A stretch of 64,000 nt of DNA from assembly GCA_029565395.1 (NCBI GenBank), contig JAKQOG010000230.1:1-64000 (forward strand). Reading direction: 5' to 3'. Each line of letters starts with the position of its first letter. Positions within the stretch are counted from its first letter, which is position 1. The position numbers and the translations under genes are program-made. The notes beneath the pieces are model-generated. The model searched no databases. It saw only the letters and a program-made list of their open reading frames with translations, and was not told where the DNA came from. Shown here piece after piece: positions 1 to 10,800 of the stretch. Source of the DNA: Candidatus Hydrogenedentota bacterium. Lineage in GTDB: Bacteria > Hydrogenedentota > Hydrogenedentia > Hydrogenedentales > CAILVY01.

Positions 1-2984
1 TCAGCACCCCCTTCGCCTTCAGCACCCCCTTCGCCTTCAGCACCCCCTTCGCCTTCTCCCTCGCCTTCAGCGCCTTCCACTTCACCTTCCTCACCGCCCT
101 CGCCTTCCTGTATTCCTTCCGGTTGGCCTTCCATTCCCTCAAGAGTGAGGCAGACGTTATCAAGAATCATCAGCCCGGTGAAATAGCCTTCGAATCGCAG
201 GACGTGCGATGCGCCATCCGCAAATGCGGAAACATCCGCGGTTACCTGGGTATAGACGCTATACCCCGGCGTTTCTCCGGTAATACTGAATACTTGTGTA
301 TCATCCATCCACACGCCAAGCGTGTCGGTAAGTTCGGCGGAATCATTTAACAAGTAAAATTTCAAGGTGGCGACCGAAGCATTGGGAACGGTTAACGTCT
401 GCGATAACACACAATGCTCATCGGGTTGGATATCGCCAAAAAAGGCCGACCACGTCCCCTCATAGGACATCGCACCACTTTCCACTATTAGTTCTAATCC
501 GGACTCCGAGAATTCCGTCCACACTGTATTCCCATCCTCAAAACCGGGATTTCCCAAAATATTGTTCGGGCAGTACTCCGGCTCGCCTTCCGTGGCCCCT
601 TCTATTTCACCTTCTACAACCCCCTCACCTTCGATGACGCCTTCGATTTCACCTTCCTCAACCCCCTCACCCTCAATCAGGCCTTCTTCCGACCCTTCCT
701 CAATACCTTCGCCTTCCATAACGCCTTCGATTTCGCCTTCCGTGGATGCGCCGATGAGGCAGACGGCAAAGTCGCCATTCACGGTGGAAAACATGCCGGA
801 TTCGAGATATTGGGCGGTATTATCTCCGGGGGCATTGGTAAGGAGCCAGAAGAATTTACAGGTGGTGTCATTGACGCCGAATACCATTACCCAGCCGGTA
901 TTGAGCGATACCGGGCTCCATAACGTGAGATCGTACTGATAAATGGGGCAGTCCTGTGTTTCCGTGGGGAAAACCAGCCCCGTGTCGACAGGCGTGACAA
1001 TCGCTTCTTCGAAATAGGCTTCTGAACCGGGCATTCCACCATCATCCGTGAAGAATGCCACCCAGAAGGAGTCCATCGATCGGGTGCAGGCCAACCAATC
1101 CCCCGATCCGGAATCAAAAACATTCTGAACGCCCCACCAGCGTATGCCAGTGATGGGTTCGGTGATGCCGGAGAAGTTTTCATAGGCACGGTGATCAGGG
1201 GCCGGGCCGTTGCTCATATAGAAATCGAGTTCGTCCGTATAACCATACAACGGTTGGGAAAGCAGGGCATTATCTGGGCATAGTTCGTCAAAAAGGACGC
1301 TTTCGCCTTCGCCTTCCGCACCGCCTTCTCCTTCACCGGTAATATCGCCTTGCACGCAAATCCCCCAATTCACAATCTGGCCGCCAGGATTGCCACTGAG
1401 CGTCATCATCCAGTTGCCACTCAGCTCGCAGCCATCAAATACATCGGAAAGCGAGAGTCCACTGGCAGGCAAAGAATACCGGCCGGGAATGCACGTGCCG
1501 CCCATGCAGGAACCAAGAGAGACGTCCGCCTCATCATCAATAATATACAGACCATCGGTAAAATCGATGGGGCTGTCAAAATTCCACGTGTGCCAGCAAT
1601 CGCCCCGCTCCAGGTATAAAGACGTGCTTCCCGTTACTCCCTGTACTTGTACCCAGAGATCCAAGTCCGCAATTGCGCCGGAATCGGGGATGGTGAAGTA
1701 AGTGCCGATATATCCAACCGGTTGCGGGACGTTCGGGCTCATATAGGGATCGGTGCAGGTTTCCTCTTCCCCTTCGCCTTCAATACCCCCTTCGCCTTCA
1801 ATACCCCCTTCGCCCTCTCCTTCCCCGGCGCCCTCCCCTTCCACACCACCTTCTCCTTCGCCTTCACTAACACCTTCGCCTTCCCCAGGTTCCCCCGTCA
1901 GAAGGCAAAAGGCCAAGTCATAGTCACGCCGGAAATACGTAACGCTGTTATCCTGCACCGAATAATGATCTCCGCCATAGGAATCACACCAGCCAAAAAC
2001 GCAGCTTGCATCACCTTCGCCTTTGATGCTGATCCAGGCATACGCAACATATTTTGGCGTGGCAAACCATGCGGTAAACTGGTACATGGCAAGGTCGGAC
2101 AGATAGGTCGCACCCGTTAATTCATAGGTGGGCGTCACGGTTTCCTCGAAATACAGGGGGCCGGGCATGCCATTATTGTCTTGATAAAACGAAATAATGT
2201 ACGAATTAAATTCCCGGACACAATCATTCGAAAGTCCCATGGAACCCCACCAGCGAACTCCGGTAACGGGATCATTAACGCCGGTAAAATTGTCGAAGGC
2301 CTGGAACTGGCCGTCGCTAAACGGGCCGCTGTAATCCGCATAAGGAGCCGCGGGCGGGTGCGAATAGACCGACGCCGGGGGGCAATCCTCCAAAATGCCA
2401 ATTTCGCCTTCGCCTTCCCCCTCGCCCTCGCCTTCGCCCTCGCCTTCGCCACCGCAGATACAGCCAAAGTCCAAACTCCAATTCGTGATCATGCCATCAT
2501 CCCCGGAAGACCAGTCGTAGACAACCAAGGTCCATTCGCCTTGTGCATCATATCCATCGAGCACCGAGAGATCCCCCGCTGGTTTCAAGCATCCGGTAAA
2601 CGGCGAAGACGCATCCTGAATGGAAGTTTCGGCCTCATCATCAAGCACAGTCCCGCTCATTCCACTGGAACAGCCGCCGGCTTCGTTAAACAACAGCACA
2701 TACCGCGCTTCTGGAGACTTCAGCACCGCCCAAAGATCGCTGCTGCACGTGTGGCTTATATCCACATGGACATTTATATCAGAAATAATCAAAGAATCAG
2801 GCACCGTCAGCGTGGAGGAAACAACCCCGTAACTCGGTATAACCTTGGGAACATCCGCGCTGGTGAAGGACTGGCAAGCGGGATCTCCGCCAGCAAGCGG
2901 AGACAACAACGCCCCGAAAAGCATTCCCGCGGCAATACACAGTGAAAACATGTCTAAAAACTCATAATCCCGTCGAATACCCAT
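1..2984 (-). CDS. Large secreted multidomain protein (3' end truncated by window edge): P-domain-like modules, WWG modules, (EG)n linkers
   Basis: Own reverse-strand translation is open from ATG at 2984 (MGIRRDYEFLDMFSLCIAAGMLFGALLSPLAGG..., RBS GGAAGG) to position 1. The ORF track omits it because no stop lies in the window. Segment VSSTLTVPDSLIISDINVHVDI...GTVLDDEA...GEWTLVVYDWSSGDDGMITNWSLDFGC is proprotein-convertase P-domain-like. Confidence 0.8.
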   Translation of the reverse strand, partial: MGIRRDYEFLDMFSLCIAAGMLFGALLSPLAGGDPACQSFTSADVPKVIPSYGVVSSTLTVPDSLIISDINVHVDISHTCSSDLWAVLKSPEARYVLLFNEAGGCSSGMSGTVLDDEAETSIQDASSPFTGCLKPAGDLSVLDGYDAQGEWTLVVYDWSSGDDGMITNWSLDFGCICGGEGEGEGEGEGEGEGEIGILEDCPPASVYSHPPAAPYADYSGPFSDGQFQAFDNFTGVNDPVTGVRWWGSMGLSNDCVREFNSYIISFYQDNNGMPGPLYFEETVTPTYELTGATYLSDLAMYQFTAWFATPKYVAYAWISIKGEGDASCVFGWCDSYGGDHYSVQDNSVTYFRRDYDLAFCLLTGEPGEGEGVSEGEGEGGVEGEGAGEGEGEGGIEGEGGIEGEGEEETCTDPYMSPNVPQPVGYIGTYFTIPDSGAIADLDLWVQVQGVTGSTSLYLERGDCWHTWNFDSPIDFTDGLYIIDDEADVSLGSCMGGTCIPGRYSLPASGLSLSDVFDGCELSGNWMMTLSGNPGGQIVNWGICVQGDITGEGEGGAEGEGESVLFDELCPDNALLSQPLYGYTDELDFYMSNGPAPDHRAYENFSGITEPITGIRWWGVQNVFDSGSGDWLACTRSMDSFWVAFFTDDGGMPGSEAYFEEAIVTPVDTGLVFPTETQDCPIYQYDLTLWSPVSLNTGWVMVFGVNDTTCKFFWLLTNAPGDNTAQYLESGMFSTVNGDFAVCLIGASTEGEIEGVMEGEGIEEGSEEGLIEGEGVEEGEIEGVIEGEGVVEGEIEGATEGEPEYCPNNILGNPGFEDGNTVWTEFSESGLELIVESGAMSYEGTWSAFFGDIQPDEHCVLSQTLTVPNASVATLKFYLLNDSAELTDTLGVWMDDTQVFSITGETPGYSVYTQVTADVSAFADGASHVLRFEGYFTGLMILDNVCLTLEGMEGQPEGIQEGEGGEEGEVEGAEGEGEGEGGAEGEGGAEGEGGA

Positions 2985-3049
2985 AACACCTTCCCTTTCG
3001 ATTCAATTCATAGCCAAACATGACGTGCATTGAGCACCCTTGCATTTTC

Positions 3050-3070
3050 GGTGCGCCTGGCGCACCCTAC
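3050..3070. repeat. GTAGGGTG...-type imperfect palindromic repeat, copy 1
   Basis: GGTGCGCCTGGCGCACCCTAC. Confidence 0.6.
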
Positions 3071-3099
3071 TGGAGCGGGGTGGTTAAGCCCCACTCCAG
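3070..3099 (-). terminator. Stem-loop downstream of the 3116-7327 gene
   Basis: CTGGAGCGGGG-TGGTTAAG-CCCCACTCCAG: 11-bp arms with one mismatch, just past the stop codon at 3116. Confidence 0.55.
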
Positions 3100-3115
3100 A
3101 GAGTATAAAATATGC

Positions 3116-6100
3116 CTATGCCGGGCCGGGGCAGAAACCGTCTTCCGTGCCTTCGCCCGGGCAGTAATGATACCCGCCAGAGTTGAAGAATTGGATGATG
3201 CGCAGCAACTCGGACAGGCTGATAAACCAATCCTGCGGGTTATAGTCGGAATCGTGCGGGGCGCAGGAGGTATCCCCCGGACCCGGCGCATAATCGTCTT
3301 CCGTGCCCGCCTGGCAATGATAGCCGGATGAATTGAAGAACTGGATCACACGAAGAAGTTCCGACAGGTTTATCAAACCATCGCCATTGGGATCAGCCGA
3401 GTGATCTTCATCAACCATGCCCTCGCCTTCCTCGCCTTCGCCTTCCACTCCGCCCTCCCCTTCGCCTTCTTCACCTTCGCCTTCCTCGCCTTCGCCTTCC
3501 GCTCCGCCTTCCCCTTCCGTGACGACGCCGGCGCCAAAGCACACACTCAAATCATACGCCTGGGTATCATAATAGGTTTTTGCGCCGCTGTGATAAAGCG
3601 ACTGTCCATCGCCCACTGGAGAACTCACCCAGTGCCACTCGCAGGGAAGTGAGCTGCTAAGGCTCGAAATGCCCACAAACCCTTCGCTTACCGCGATGGG
3701 CGTATCCAGCGTCAAGGTATACCGGTAAATGGTGACAAATGCGCCTGGAAGCGTGTACACGGCGCCCGTATCCACTTTTTCAGCCACTCCATCCGCCGCG
3801 CCCAATGAGGCGCCAGGTATGCCGCCATCATTCTCCGCGAAAGATACTTGAAACATGCCGGAGGTAGTGCACGTAGAAAAAACTCCACCATCTTCATGGG
3901 CATCGAATCCCCACCAAGTCACACTGCCAATGGGTTCCGACACACCCGAAAAGTTCTCATAGGCAAATCCCAGTTGGATCTGGCATACCGGCGCTTGCCA
4001 AGGCGAGCTGTCCTGATGCGGGGGCTGCGAGAAGATCGACTCGCCGGGGCAAGGCTCGATCGGTTCCACCACCTCCCCTTCTTCGCCGCCTTCTCCCTCT
4101 TCTTCGATCATCGGCGTGATGCAGATGCTCCAACCGTTCAGGGTGCCAAAGGAGCCGCCCCCGGCATCTTCAATGGTCAGTGTCCACGTGCCTGCAGCAC
4201 CGTAGCCGTCAAAGGCCGATAACGGACTCCCCGGCTGGAAAACATCGCTAAAGGGCGGGTAGCCGCTGAAAATACTGACGTCCGCTTCGTCATCAAGAAT
4301 GGTCTGCTCGAAGTTCTGGCCATCATTGTCCAATTCATTGAACAGGGTAACAAAAATTCCATCGGGGCTTTCCAGTTGAACAATCAACGCCGAGGTGCTG
4401 TTGCACGTGATGTCCAGTTGGACGTCCAAGTCGGCGATGGTCAACGTATCGGGAACCGTGAGCGTTGAAATAGTGGTCTCTCCCATTCTCAGGTCCATGG
4501 GCGTATCCCCGCTATGATATCGCGTACACTCAAGTTCGCCCTCGCCTTCGGCCGTTCCTTCGCCTTCGGCCACCCCTTCGCCTTCTTCTGCACCTTCCAC
4601 CGGGGTCTCTGCCCCAAGGCACAAACTCAAATCATAATCCAGCGGCGTAATATTACCGAATGCGTCCATCAGAATAGCGGCGCCATCGCCTTGCGGCGAA
4701 CTCATCCAGTGCATATTGCAGTCCGATGATCCGGTTCCCGACACTCTAACCCAGCCGGAGGCTAGGGAGACGGGGGTGGAGAGGGTAAACTGATACCGGT
4801 AGAGCATCACAAAAGCACCCGGCAGGATGTAGGATACGCCCGTGTTTACTTTCACCGGCTCAACACTTTCAAAAAACGAAGAATTCTCTGCGGGTTGCCC
4901 GCCATCATCTTCATAAAAGGTGATCGTTATCGCAGTAGGCTGCGGAACACAACTGAACCACAAACCTGCATCTTCTCCCGCGGTATAGCCCCACCAGGTG
5001 ACCACGCTAATGGGTTCCGCAACTCCGGAGAAATATTCGAGAGGCCTATCCTCCGGCACAAGCGTGTTGGCGGTGGGCGCGGTCCAGTTGCCCGCCGGAG
5101 CATGCGGCCCCTGGCCAAACAATGACCCAAGGGGGCAGGCTTCCAGCAACGGATCTTCTTCGCCTTCCTGCTGCGCCCCCGTGCTAACCAGGCACAAGCT
5201 CCAACTCACCAGTTCCGCGGGATCCCCGGTATCATTCGTGATGATCAGAAGCCATGTCCCCTCCGTGGTTTCACCATCCAGAATGGACAAAGGGTTCAAA
5301 GGCCGGAATGAACCGGTAAAGGGGGCATCGCCATCGGTCAGCGCAATATCCGCTTCATCATCCAGAGTGGTGTCTGTATAATTGCTGCCAGAGACCGGAG
5401 GCTGGTTCACCAGCATGAATTCGGTGCCCTCTGGCGATTCCAGTTCCACGGAGATGCCATCCACATAATCAATATTCAGCGTGAAGGTCACATTAACATC
5501 TTCGACCAAGCCAAGGTTCGGAAGAGTCAGGACGGAAGAGTCCCTGTCCCCTGATTGTATAGTCATGGGCACGGCGCTGCTCTCATACACGGTGCAGGGG
5601 CGCGTCCCGCGGATATGCCCCGTAATCTCCACAAACCAGCTATAAATGGAGCCGGTGGTGGTGCCGCCGACATCGGTCACGGTGAGGGTCCAGGTCCCTT
5701 TCGCGTTCGCCCCGTCATAGGTGGATAAAAGGCCCATGGGCCGGAAACTGCCCGTGAACGGCGGCAGGCCCAACCCGATATCCGTATCCGCTTCGTCATC
5801 CAATAGCGTATCGTTGAAATCCTCCCCATTATTATCCACTTCACTGAACAGGGAAATGGAGGTTCCATCGGGGCTTTCCAGTTGCACCACCAAGGCAGAA
5901 GTGCTGGAACAATTAATATCGAGTCCAACGTTGATATCATCAATCGTGATGGAACCGGGAATATACAGCGTGCTGGTGACACTTCCGTTGGGAACCAGTT
6001 CCACCGGATCCCCCTCATCGTTGTAGTAGGTGAATTGATTGCCGCCGCCAAATTCAGATGTATTGCCGGCCGCATCCGTGGCGGAGGCGGTCACATTCTT

Positions 6101-7327
6101 GCCATCATAGGCGCTCAGGTCGGCGAGGCTGCTAAAACCGCCAGAGGCATTGGCGGTTACGGAATCCACGAAGATCCGGCCCTCATCCGCATCGTCCACA
6201 AAGATCTCAATGGTGGCATTCGCGGGGCCAATGCCATCGACCGGGCTGATTCCGGTGATATTCGGCGCGGCAATGCCGCCATTGGAGGATTGCAGCTCAA
6301 TTCCTTTTACACCATTTGAATGTATGGAATTATGGTTGATGGTGTTATAGAGGGCGGATGCCCCTGCAATAAGAACTCCATCCCTTCCGTTAAAGGCAAT
6401 TGTATTCCCCGACTCCAAGGTTGTTCCACCAATGGTATAACCTTGCGCGCCATTGATAAAAATCCCATCTGAACCATTGGGCAAAGGGGCGGCGCCAGTG
6501 GCGTCCGTGCCAATGCGGTTACCCTGAATCGTATTGTCCACGGGCCCGGCCCCGGACAAAATGCCGGATAGGGTGTTGCCGGAAATGAGATTGCCTTCAC
6601 CCGTATCCGGACGCCCAATCAGGTTGTTGTCAGCCTTGGCCAGATTGACGCCAACATTATTAGGGATAGCATACATCCCCGTGGCATCCGTGCCAATATA
6701 ATTTCCAATAATGATGTTCCCGGAGGCGGGGTCGTCCGGGGCAAAGGAACCTAAAAGTCGAACACCATTCGAGTTGTTTCCTGAAATGATGTTTCGATCC
6801 GCTTCCGTGTCTCCGCCTATCTGATTATTGTCCCCTTTGTCGATCAAAATGCCTTCCCCGTTGCCCAAATCACTAATGCCATCCGTGCCGATGCGGCAGC
6901 CCAGAACCTGGTTGTTGTTCCTATCGATATAAATGCCCACCCCGCCAAAGTTGATAATCGTAAGCCCCTTGATCACACAGTTGTTCGACTTGATTTTCAG
7001 ACCATCATCACTTCCTGCGCTGAGGTTTTCGCCGGAGATAATTACCGTGCCACCTCCGTCAATGGTGGTGGCATCATCCAAAACATCACTCAATTTTGTT
7101 GTTAGGGTTATGGTCTCCGAGCCTGCAGGTAAATCAAATGTTATGGTATCCGCACCGGGATTCGTGTCAGCCGTATTAATGGCTTCCAACAAGCTGCCTG
7201 GGCCACTGCTCGAATTATTGGTCACCACAATATCCGAGCCTGCGGCAAGCCCTCCCCACAACAATGTGATCATGGACATAGTGAGAATAAAAGAAATCTT
7301 GTGTGCTTTCCCATATATTGAGATCAT
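3116..7327 (-). CDS. Secreted beta-helix / P-domain / WWG-module protein with (EG)n linkers and paired dockerin-like C-terminus
   Basis: 1403 aa; signal peptide; NosD-like IIGG/NxIxGN repeats (NNQIGGDTEADRNIISGNNSNGVRLLG); P-domain-like repeats (TSTLYIPGSITIDDINVGLDI...GTWTLTVTDVGG); C-terminus DPNGDGLINLSELLRVIQFFNSSGYHC...ISLSELLRIIQFFNSGGYHYC. Confidence 0.85.
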   Translation of the reverse strand: MISIYGKAHKISFILTMSMITLLWGGLAAGSDIVVTNNSSSGPGSLLEAINTADTNPGADTITFDLPAGSETITLTTKLSDVLDDATTIDGGGTVIISGENLSAGSDDGLKIKSNNCVIKGLTIINFGGVGIYIDRNNNQVLGCRIGTDGISDLGNGEGILIDKGDNNQIGGDTEADRNIISGNNSNGVRLLGSFAPDDPASGNIIIGNYIGTDATGMYAIPNNVGVNLAKADNNLIGRPDTGEGNLISGNTLSGILSGAGPVDNTIQGNRIGTDATGAAPLPNGSDGIFINGAQGYTIGGTTLESGNTIAFNGRDGVLIAGASALYNTINHNSIHSNGVKGIELQSSNGGIAAPNITGISPVDGIGPANATIEIFVDDADEGRIFVDSVTANASGGFSSLADLSAYDGKNVTASATDAAGNTSEFGGGNQFTYYNDEGDPVELVPNGSVTSTLYIPGSITIDDINVGLDINCSSTSALVVQLESPDGTSISLFSEVDNNGEDFNDTLLDDEADTDIGLGLPPFTGSFRPMGLLSTYDGANAKGTWTLTVTDVGGTTTGSIYSWFVEITGHIRGTRPCTVYESSAVPMTIQSGDRDSSVLTLPNLGLVEDVNVTFTLNIDYVDGISVELESPEGTEFMLVNQPPVSGSNYTDTTLDDEADIALTDGDAPFTGSFRPLNPLSILDGETTEGTWLLIITNDTGDPAELVSWSLCLVSTGAQQEGEEDPLLEACPLGSLFGQGPHAPAGNWTAPTANTLVPEDRPLEYFSGVAEPISVVTWWGYTAGEDAGLWFSCVPQPTAITITFYEDDGGQPAENSSFFESVEPVKVNTGVSYILPGAFVMLYRYQFTLSTPVSLASGWVRVSGTGSSDCNMHWMSSPQGDGAAILMDAFGNITPLDYDLSLCLGAETPVEGAEEGEGVAEGEGTAEGEGELECTRYHSGDTPMDLRMGETTISTLTVPDTLTIADLDVQLDITCNSTSALIVQLESPDGIFVTLFNELDNDGQNFEQTILDDEADVSIFSGYPPFSDVFQPGSPLSAFDGYGAAGTWTLTIEDAGGGSFGTLNGWSICITPMIEEEGEGGEEGEVVEPIEPCPGESIFSQPPHQDSSPWQAPVCQIQLGFAYENFSGVSEPIGSVTWWGFDAHEDGGVFSTCTTSGMFQVSFAENDGGIPGASLGAADGVAEKVDTGAVYTLPGAFVTIYRYTLTLDTPIAVSEGFVGISSLSSSLPCEWHWVSSPVGDGQSLYHSGAKTYYDTQAYDLSVCFGAGVVTEGEGGAEGEGEEGEGEEGEGEGGVEGEGEEGEGMVDEDHSADPNGDGLINLSELLRVIQFFNSSGYHCQAGTEDDYAPGPGDTSCAPHDSDYNPQDWFISLSELLRIIQFFNSGGYHYCPGEGTEDGFCPGPA

Positions 7328-7512
7328 TGAACCAACCCTTTCCTTTCAGCATTTCTGCCGATCCCTTTACCTAATATCCAGCGGTGCACTAGAAAGCTTG
7401 TATCTCTCTTTGCGCCACCGGCAATCAATTCACATGCATAAAAGAATTTATGCGAGCAAACTTACCAATCAATGCCGGGGAAAACGAGTAAAGATAGTAT
7501 ACCCCTGGTTGC

Positions 7513-7656
7513 GGAAGGATTAAGCACATCTATCGTACCCATACTCCCCATCACCTCTGCTCGCACAACTACTCCCATGGAATGGCGGCCCGACCATCCC
7601 GCCGTTTCCTCCGGCTGACTTTTCAGCCAGACCCTTATGAATATTATAATATCACA
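7513..7656. repeat. Conserved non-coding block, copy 1 (upstream of the 3116-7327 gene)
   Basis: 7513-7628 aligns without gaps to 12402-12517; hand count about 101/116 identical. Alignment continues to the ATAATATCACAA motif with a 1-nt indel. Confidence 0.85.
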
Positions 7657-7801
7657 ATATCTACTGTCTGGCAAGACCAGATCCCGCCGGGATTCTCACA
7701 CGATTACCACACCCAGTGTTAAAAAGCTGCAACGCGCTATATCAACAAAAATTGATAGCCATCGGCAACCATAGATAGGAGATCCGGGCTAAATCACCGT
7801 A

Positions 7802-7839
7802 ACACGGCCTGCTGGAGTGTTAACCCCTGCAGGCCGTGT
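7802..7839 (-). terminator. Stem-loop downstream of the 7888-12216 gene
   Basis: ACACGGCCTGC ... GCAGGCCGTGT: perfect 11-bp inverted repeat with a 16-nt loop, about 50 nt past the stop. Confidence 0.6.
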
Positions 7840-7887
7840 CGAACGGCAAGATACGTGGACCTGATTAGAATAGGCTGTAGACTCTTT

Positions 7888-10800
7888 CTATGCCGGGCCG
7901 GGGCAGAAGCCGTCTTCAGTGCCTTCACCGGGGCAGGAATGATACCCGCCAGAGTTGAAGAACTGGATAATACGCAACAACTCGGACAGGCTGATAAACC
8001 AATCCTGCGGGTTGTAGTCGGAGTCATGTGCCGCGCAGGAGGTATCGCCTGGGCCCGGCGCATAATCGTCTTCCGTGCCCGCCTGACAATGATATCCGGA
8101 GGAGTTGAAAAACTGGATCACGCGGAGGAGTTCCGACAGGTTGATCAGACCGTCGCCATTGGGATCGGCGGAGTGATCGTCATCAACCACCCCTTCACCC
8201 TCCCCTTCGGCGCCTTCGCCTTCGCCTTCGGCAACGCCTTCGCCCTCTTCGCCTTCGCCCTCAGCGCCCCCTTCGCCTTCAGTGATGACTCCTACGCCAA
8301 GACAGAAACTCAAATCTCCCGGCCGGGTGTCATAATAGGCTTTTGCGCCGCTGTGATAGAGGTATTCTCCATCGCCCACAGGGGAGCTGATCCAATGCCA
8401 CTCGCAGGGAAGGGAGGTGCTCAGGCTTGAAATGCCCACCAATCCTTCGCTCGCCACAACAGGCGTATCCAAGGTCAATGTATACCGGTAAATGGTGGCA
8501 AACATGCCCGGAAGCGTATAAACAGCACCCGTGTCCACTTTTGTGGCGACTCCCGTTGCGCTGCCCAGGTTGACGCCAGGCACGCCGCCGTTATTTTCGG
8601 CAAAAACTGCCTGGAACATACCGCTGGTGGCACAGTCCGAGAAGATTCCGCCATCTTCATGGGCATCAAATCCCCACCAGGTAACACTGCCGATAGGTTC
8701 CGTCACTCCGGAGAATTTTTCATACGCAAAACCAAGGTCTATCTGGCATACGGGCGCCTGCCAAGCGGCACTGTCTTGGTGTGGAGGCTGTGAGAAAATG
8801 GAATCGAGGGGGCAGGGCTCGATAGGTTCCACTACCTCGCCTTCGCCTTCTTCACCGCCTTCGCCCTCCTCGCCTTCACCCTCTTCACCGCCTTCGCCCT
8901 CGGCCACACCTTCCCCTTCGCCTTCTTCGCCTTCGCCTTCAGCCACACCTTCGCCTTCACCTTCAACCATCGGGGTGATGCAGATGCTCCAACTGTTCAG
9001 GCTGCCAAAGGAGCCGCCACCCGCATCTTCAATGGTCAAGGTCCATGTGCCCGCGGCGCCATATTCATCAAAGCCATATAACGCGTTATAGGGCCGGAAG
9101 ATGTCGCTGTAGGGGGGGAATCCTTCATAGATACTGGCGGCCGCTTCATCATCGAAAACGGTCTGTTCAAAGTTCTGGCCGTCGTTGTCAAGTTCCCAGA
9201 ACAATCCAACCTCCACGCCGTCGGGGGAGGTCAACACGCCAATTAACGCCGAGGTACTGTTGCAGGTGATGTCCAGTTGGACATTCACATCCGCGATGGT
9301 CATCGTATCGGGCACCGTAAGAGTCGAACTAATCGTACCGCCGCTGATCAGGTTCACGGGCACATCGGCGCTGTGATAACGAATACATTCGAGTTCGCCC
9401 TCGCCTTCGGCCGTTCCTTCGCCTTCACCTTCGGCTACACCTTCGCCTTCACCTTCCGAGATACCTTCGCCCTCTTCCCCGCCTTCGCCTTCGGATGGAA
9501 CCGCTGCGCCGAGGCACAGACTGAGGTCATAGTTCTGCGGCGTATTAGTCCCTACTCCATCCCTCAAAATGGAGGCCCCGTCGCCTTGCGGCGAGGTCAT
9601 CCAATGCATGTTGCACTCCGACGAGCCTGTTCCCAGGATTCTAACCCAGCCGGAGGCTAGGGAAACCGGGGCGGAGAGGGTGGCCTGATACCGGTACAGC
9701 ATCACATAGGCGCCCGGCAGGACATAGGATGCGCCGGTGTTGATTTTCTCCGGCACAATGCTTTCAGAATACGAAGAATCCCCGGCCGGTTCTCCGCCAT
9801 TGTCTTCGTAGAAGGCGATCTCCACCGCAGCGGGCTGGGGAATGCACGCCGCCCACAGCCCTGCGTCTTCAACCGCGGTGTAGCCCCACCACATGACGGT
9901 ACCGATGGGTTCCATGACTCCCCAAAAATATTCGAGAGGCTTGGTGGCTTCCGCGTAATTGGATACGGGGGCGGACCAATCGGCCGCCGGAGCATGCGGC
10001 CCCTGGCCGAACAGCGAACCGAGTTCACAGGACTCAAGCAGGGGGTCTTCCTCGCCTTCCTGGGATCCGCCCGTGGTATTGAGGCACAGGCCCCAACGAA
10101 CCAGTTGAGCATTGCTTCCGCTATCATTGTAAATACTCAGATACCAAACGCCCTCCGTGGTTTGACCATCGAATCCAGACAGGGCGGCAACGGGGCGGAA
10201 CGAGCCGGTAAAAGGAGCGTCGCCATCGTTGATGCCGATATCCGCCTCATCGTCCAACACAGTATCCGTATAGTTGCTGCCCGATACCGGGGGGTGATTC
10301 ACAAGCTGGATGGTGGTGCCTTCCGGGGATTGCAGCGTGACGGAAAAACTGTCCACATAGTCGCAATTCAAAGTAAAGAAGACATTCACATCTTCAATCA
10401 GGCCCACATCCGGAAGCGTCAACATGGAATCATCAGAATCCCCTCCGTAGATGGTGGCCGGCACATTGTCGCTCTCATACGAATCACAAGGGCGTATGCC
10501 GCGGATATGGCCGGTGATTTCAACCGACCAGCCATAGATGTCGCCGGTGGTGCTGCCGCCAACATCCGTCACGGTGAGGATCCAGGTTCCCTTGGCGTTT
10601 GTCCCGTCATAGGTGGACAAAAGGCCCATGGGCCGGAAACTGCCGGTAAACGGCGGCATGCCCAAGCCTATCTCATCATCGGCTTCGTCATCCAAAAGCG
10701 TATCATTGAAATCCTCGCCATCGTTGTCCACCTCGCTGAACAGGGAAATGGAGGTTCCATCGGGGCTTTCGAGCTGGACCACCAGGGAGGAGGTGCTGGA

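Noticed and set aside
1-60. Possible CRISPR or direct repeat array at the left edge
   Set aside because: In-frame (EG)n/(EGGA) coding repeats of the truncated minus-strand gene.
7462-7674. 70-aa minus-strand ORF within conserved block copy 1
   Set aside because: I found no matching full-length frame in copy 2, so a conserved small protein is not supported. The block is reported as non-coding instead.
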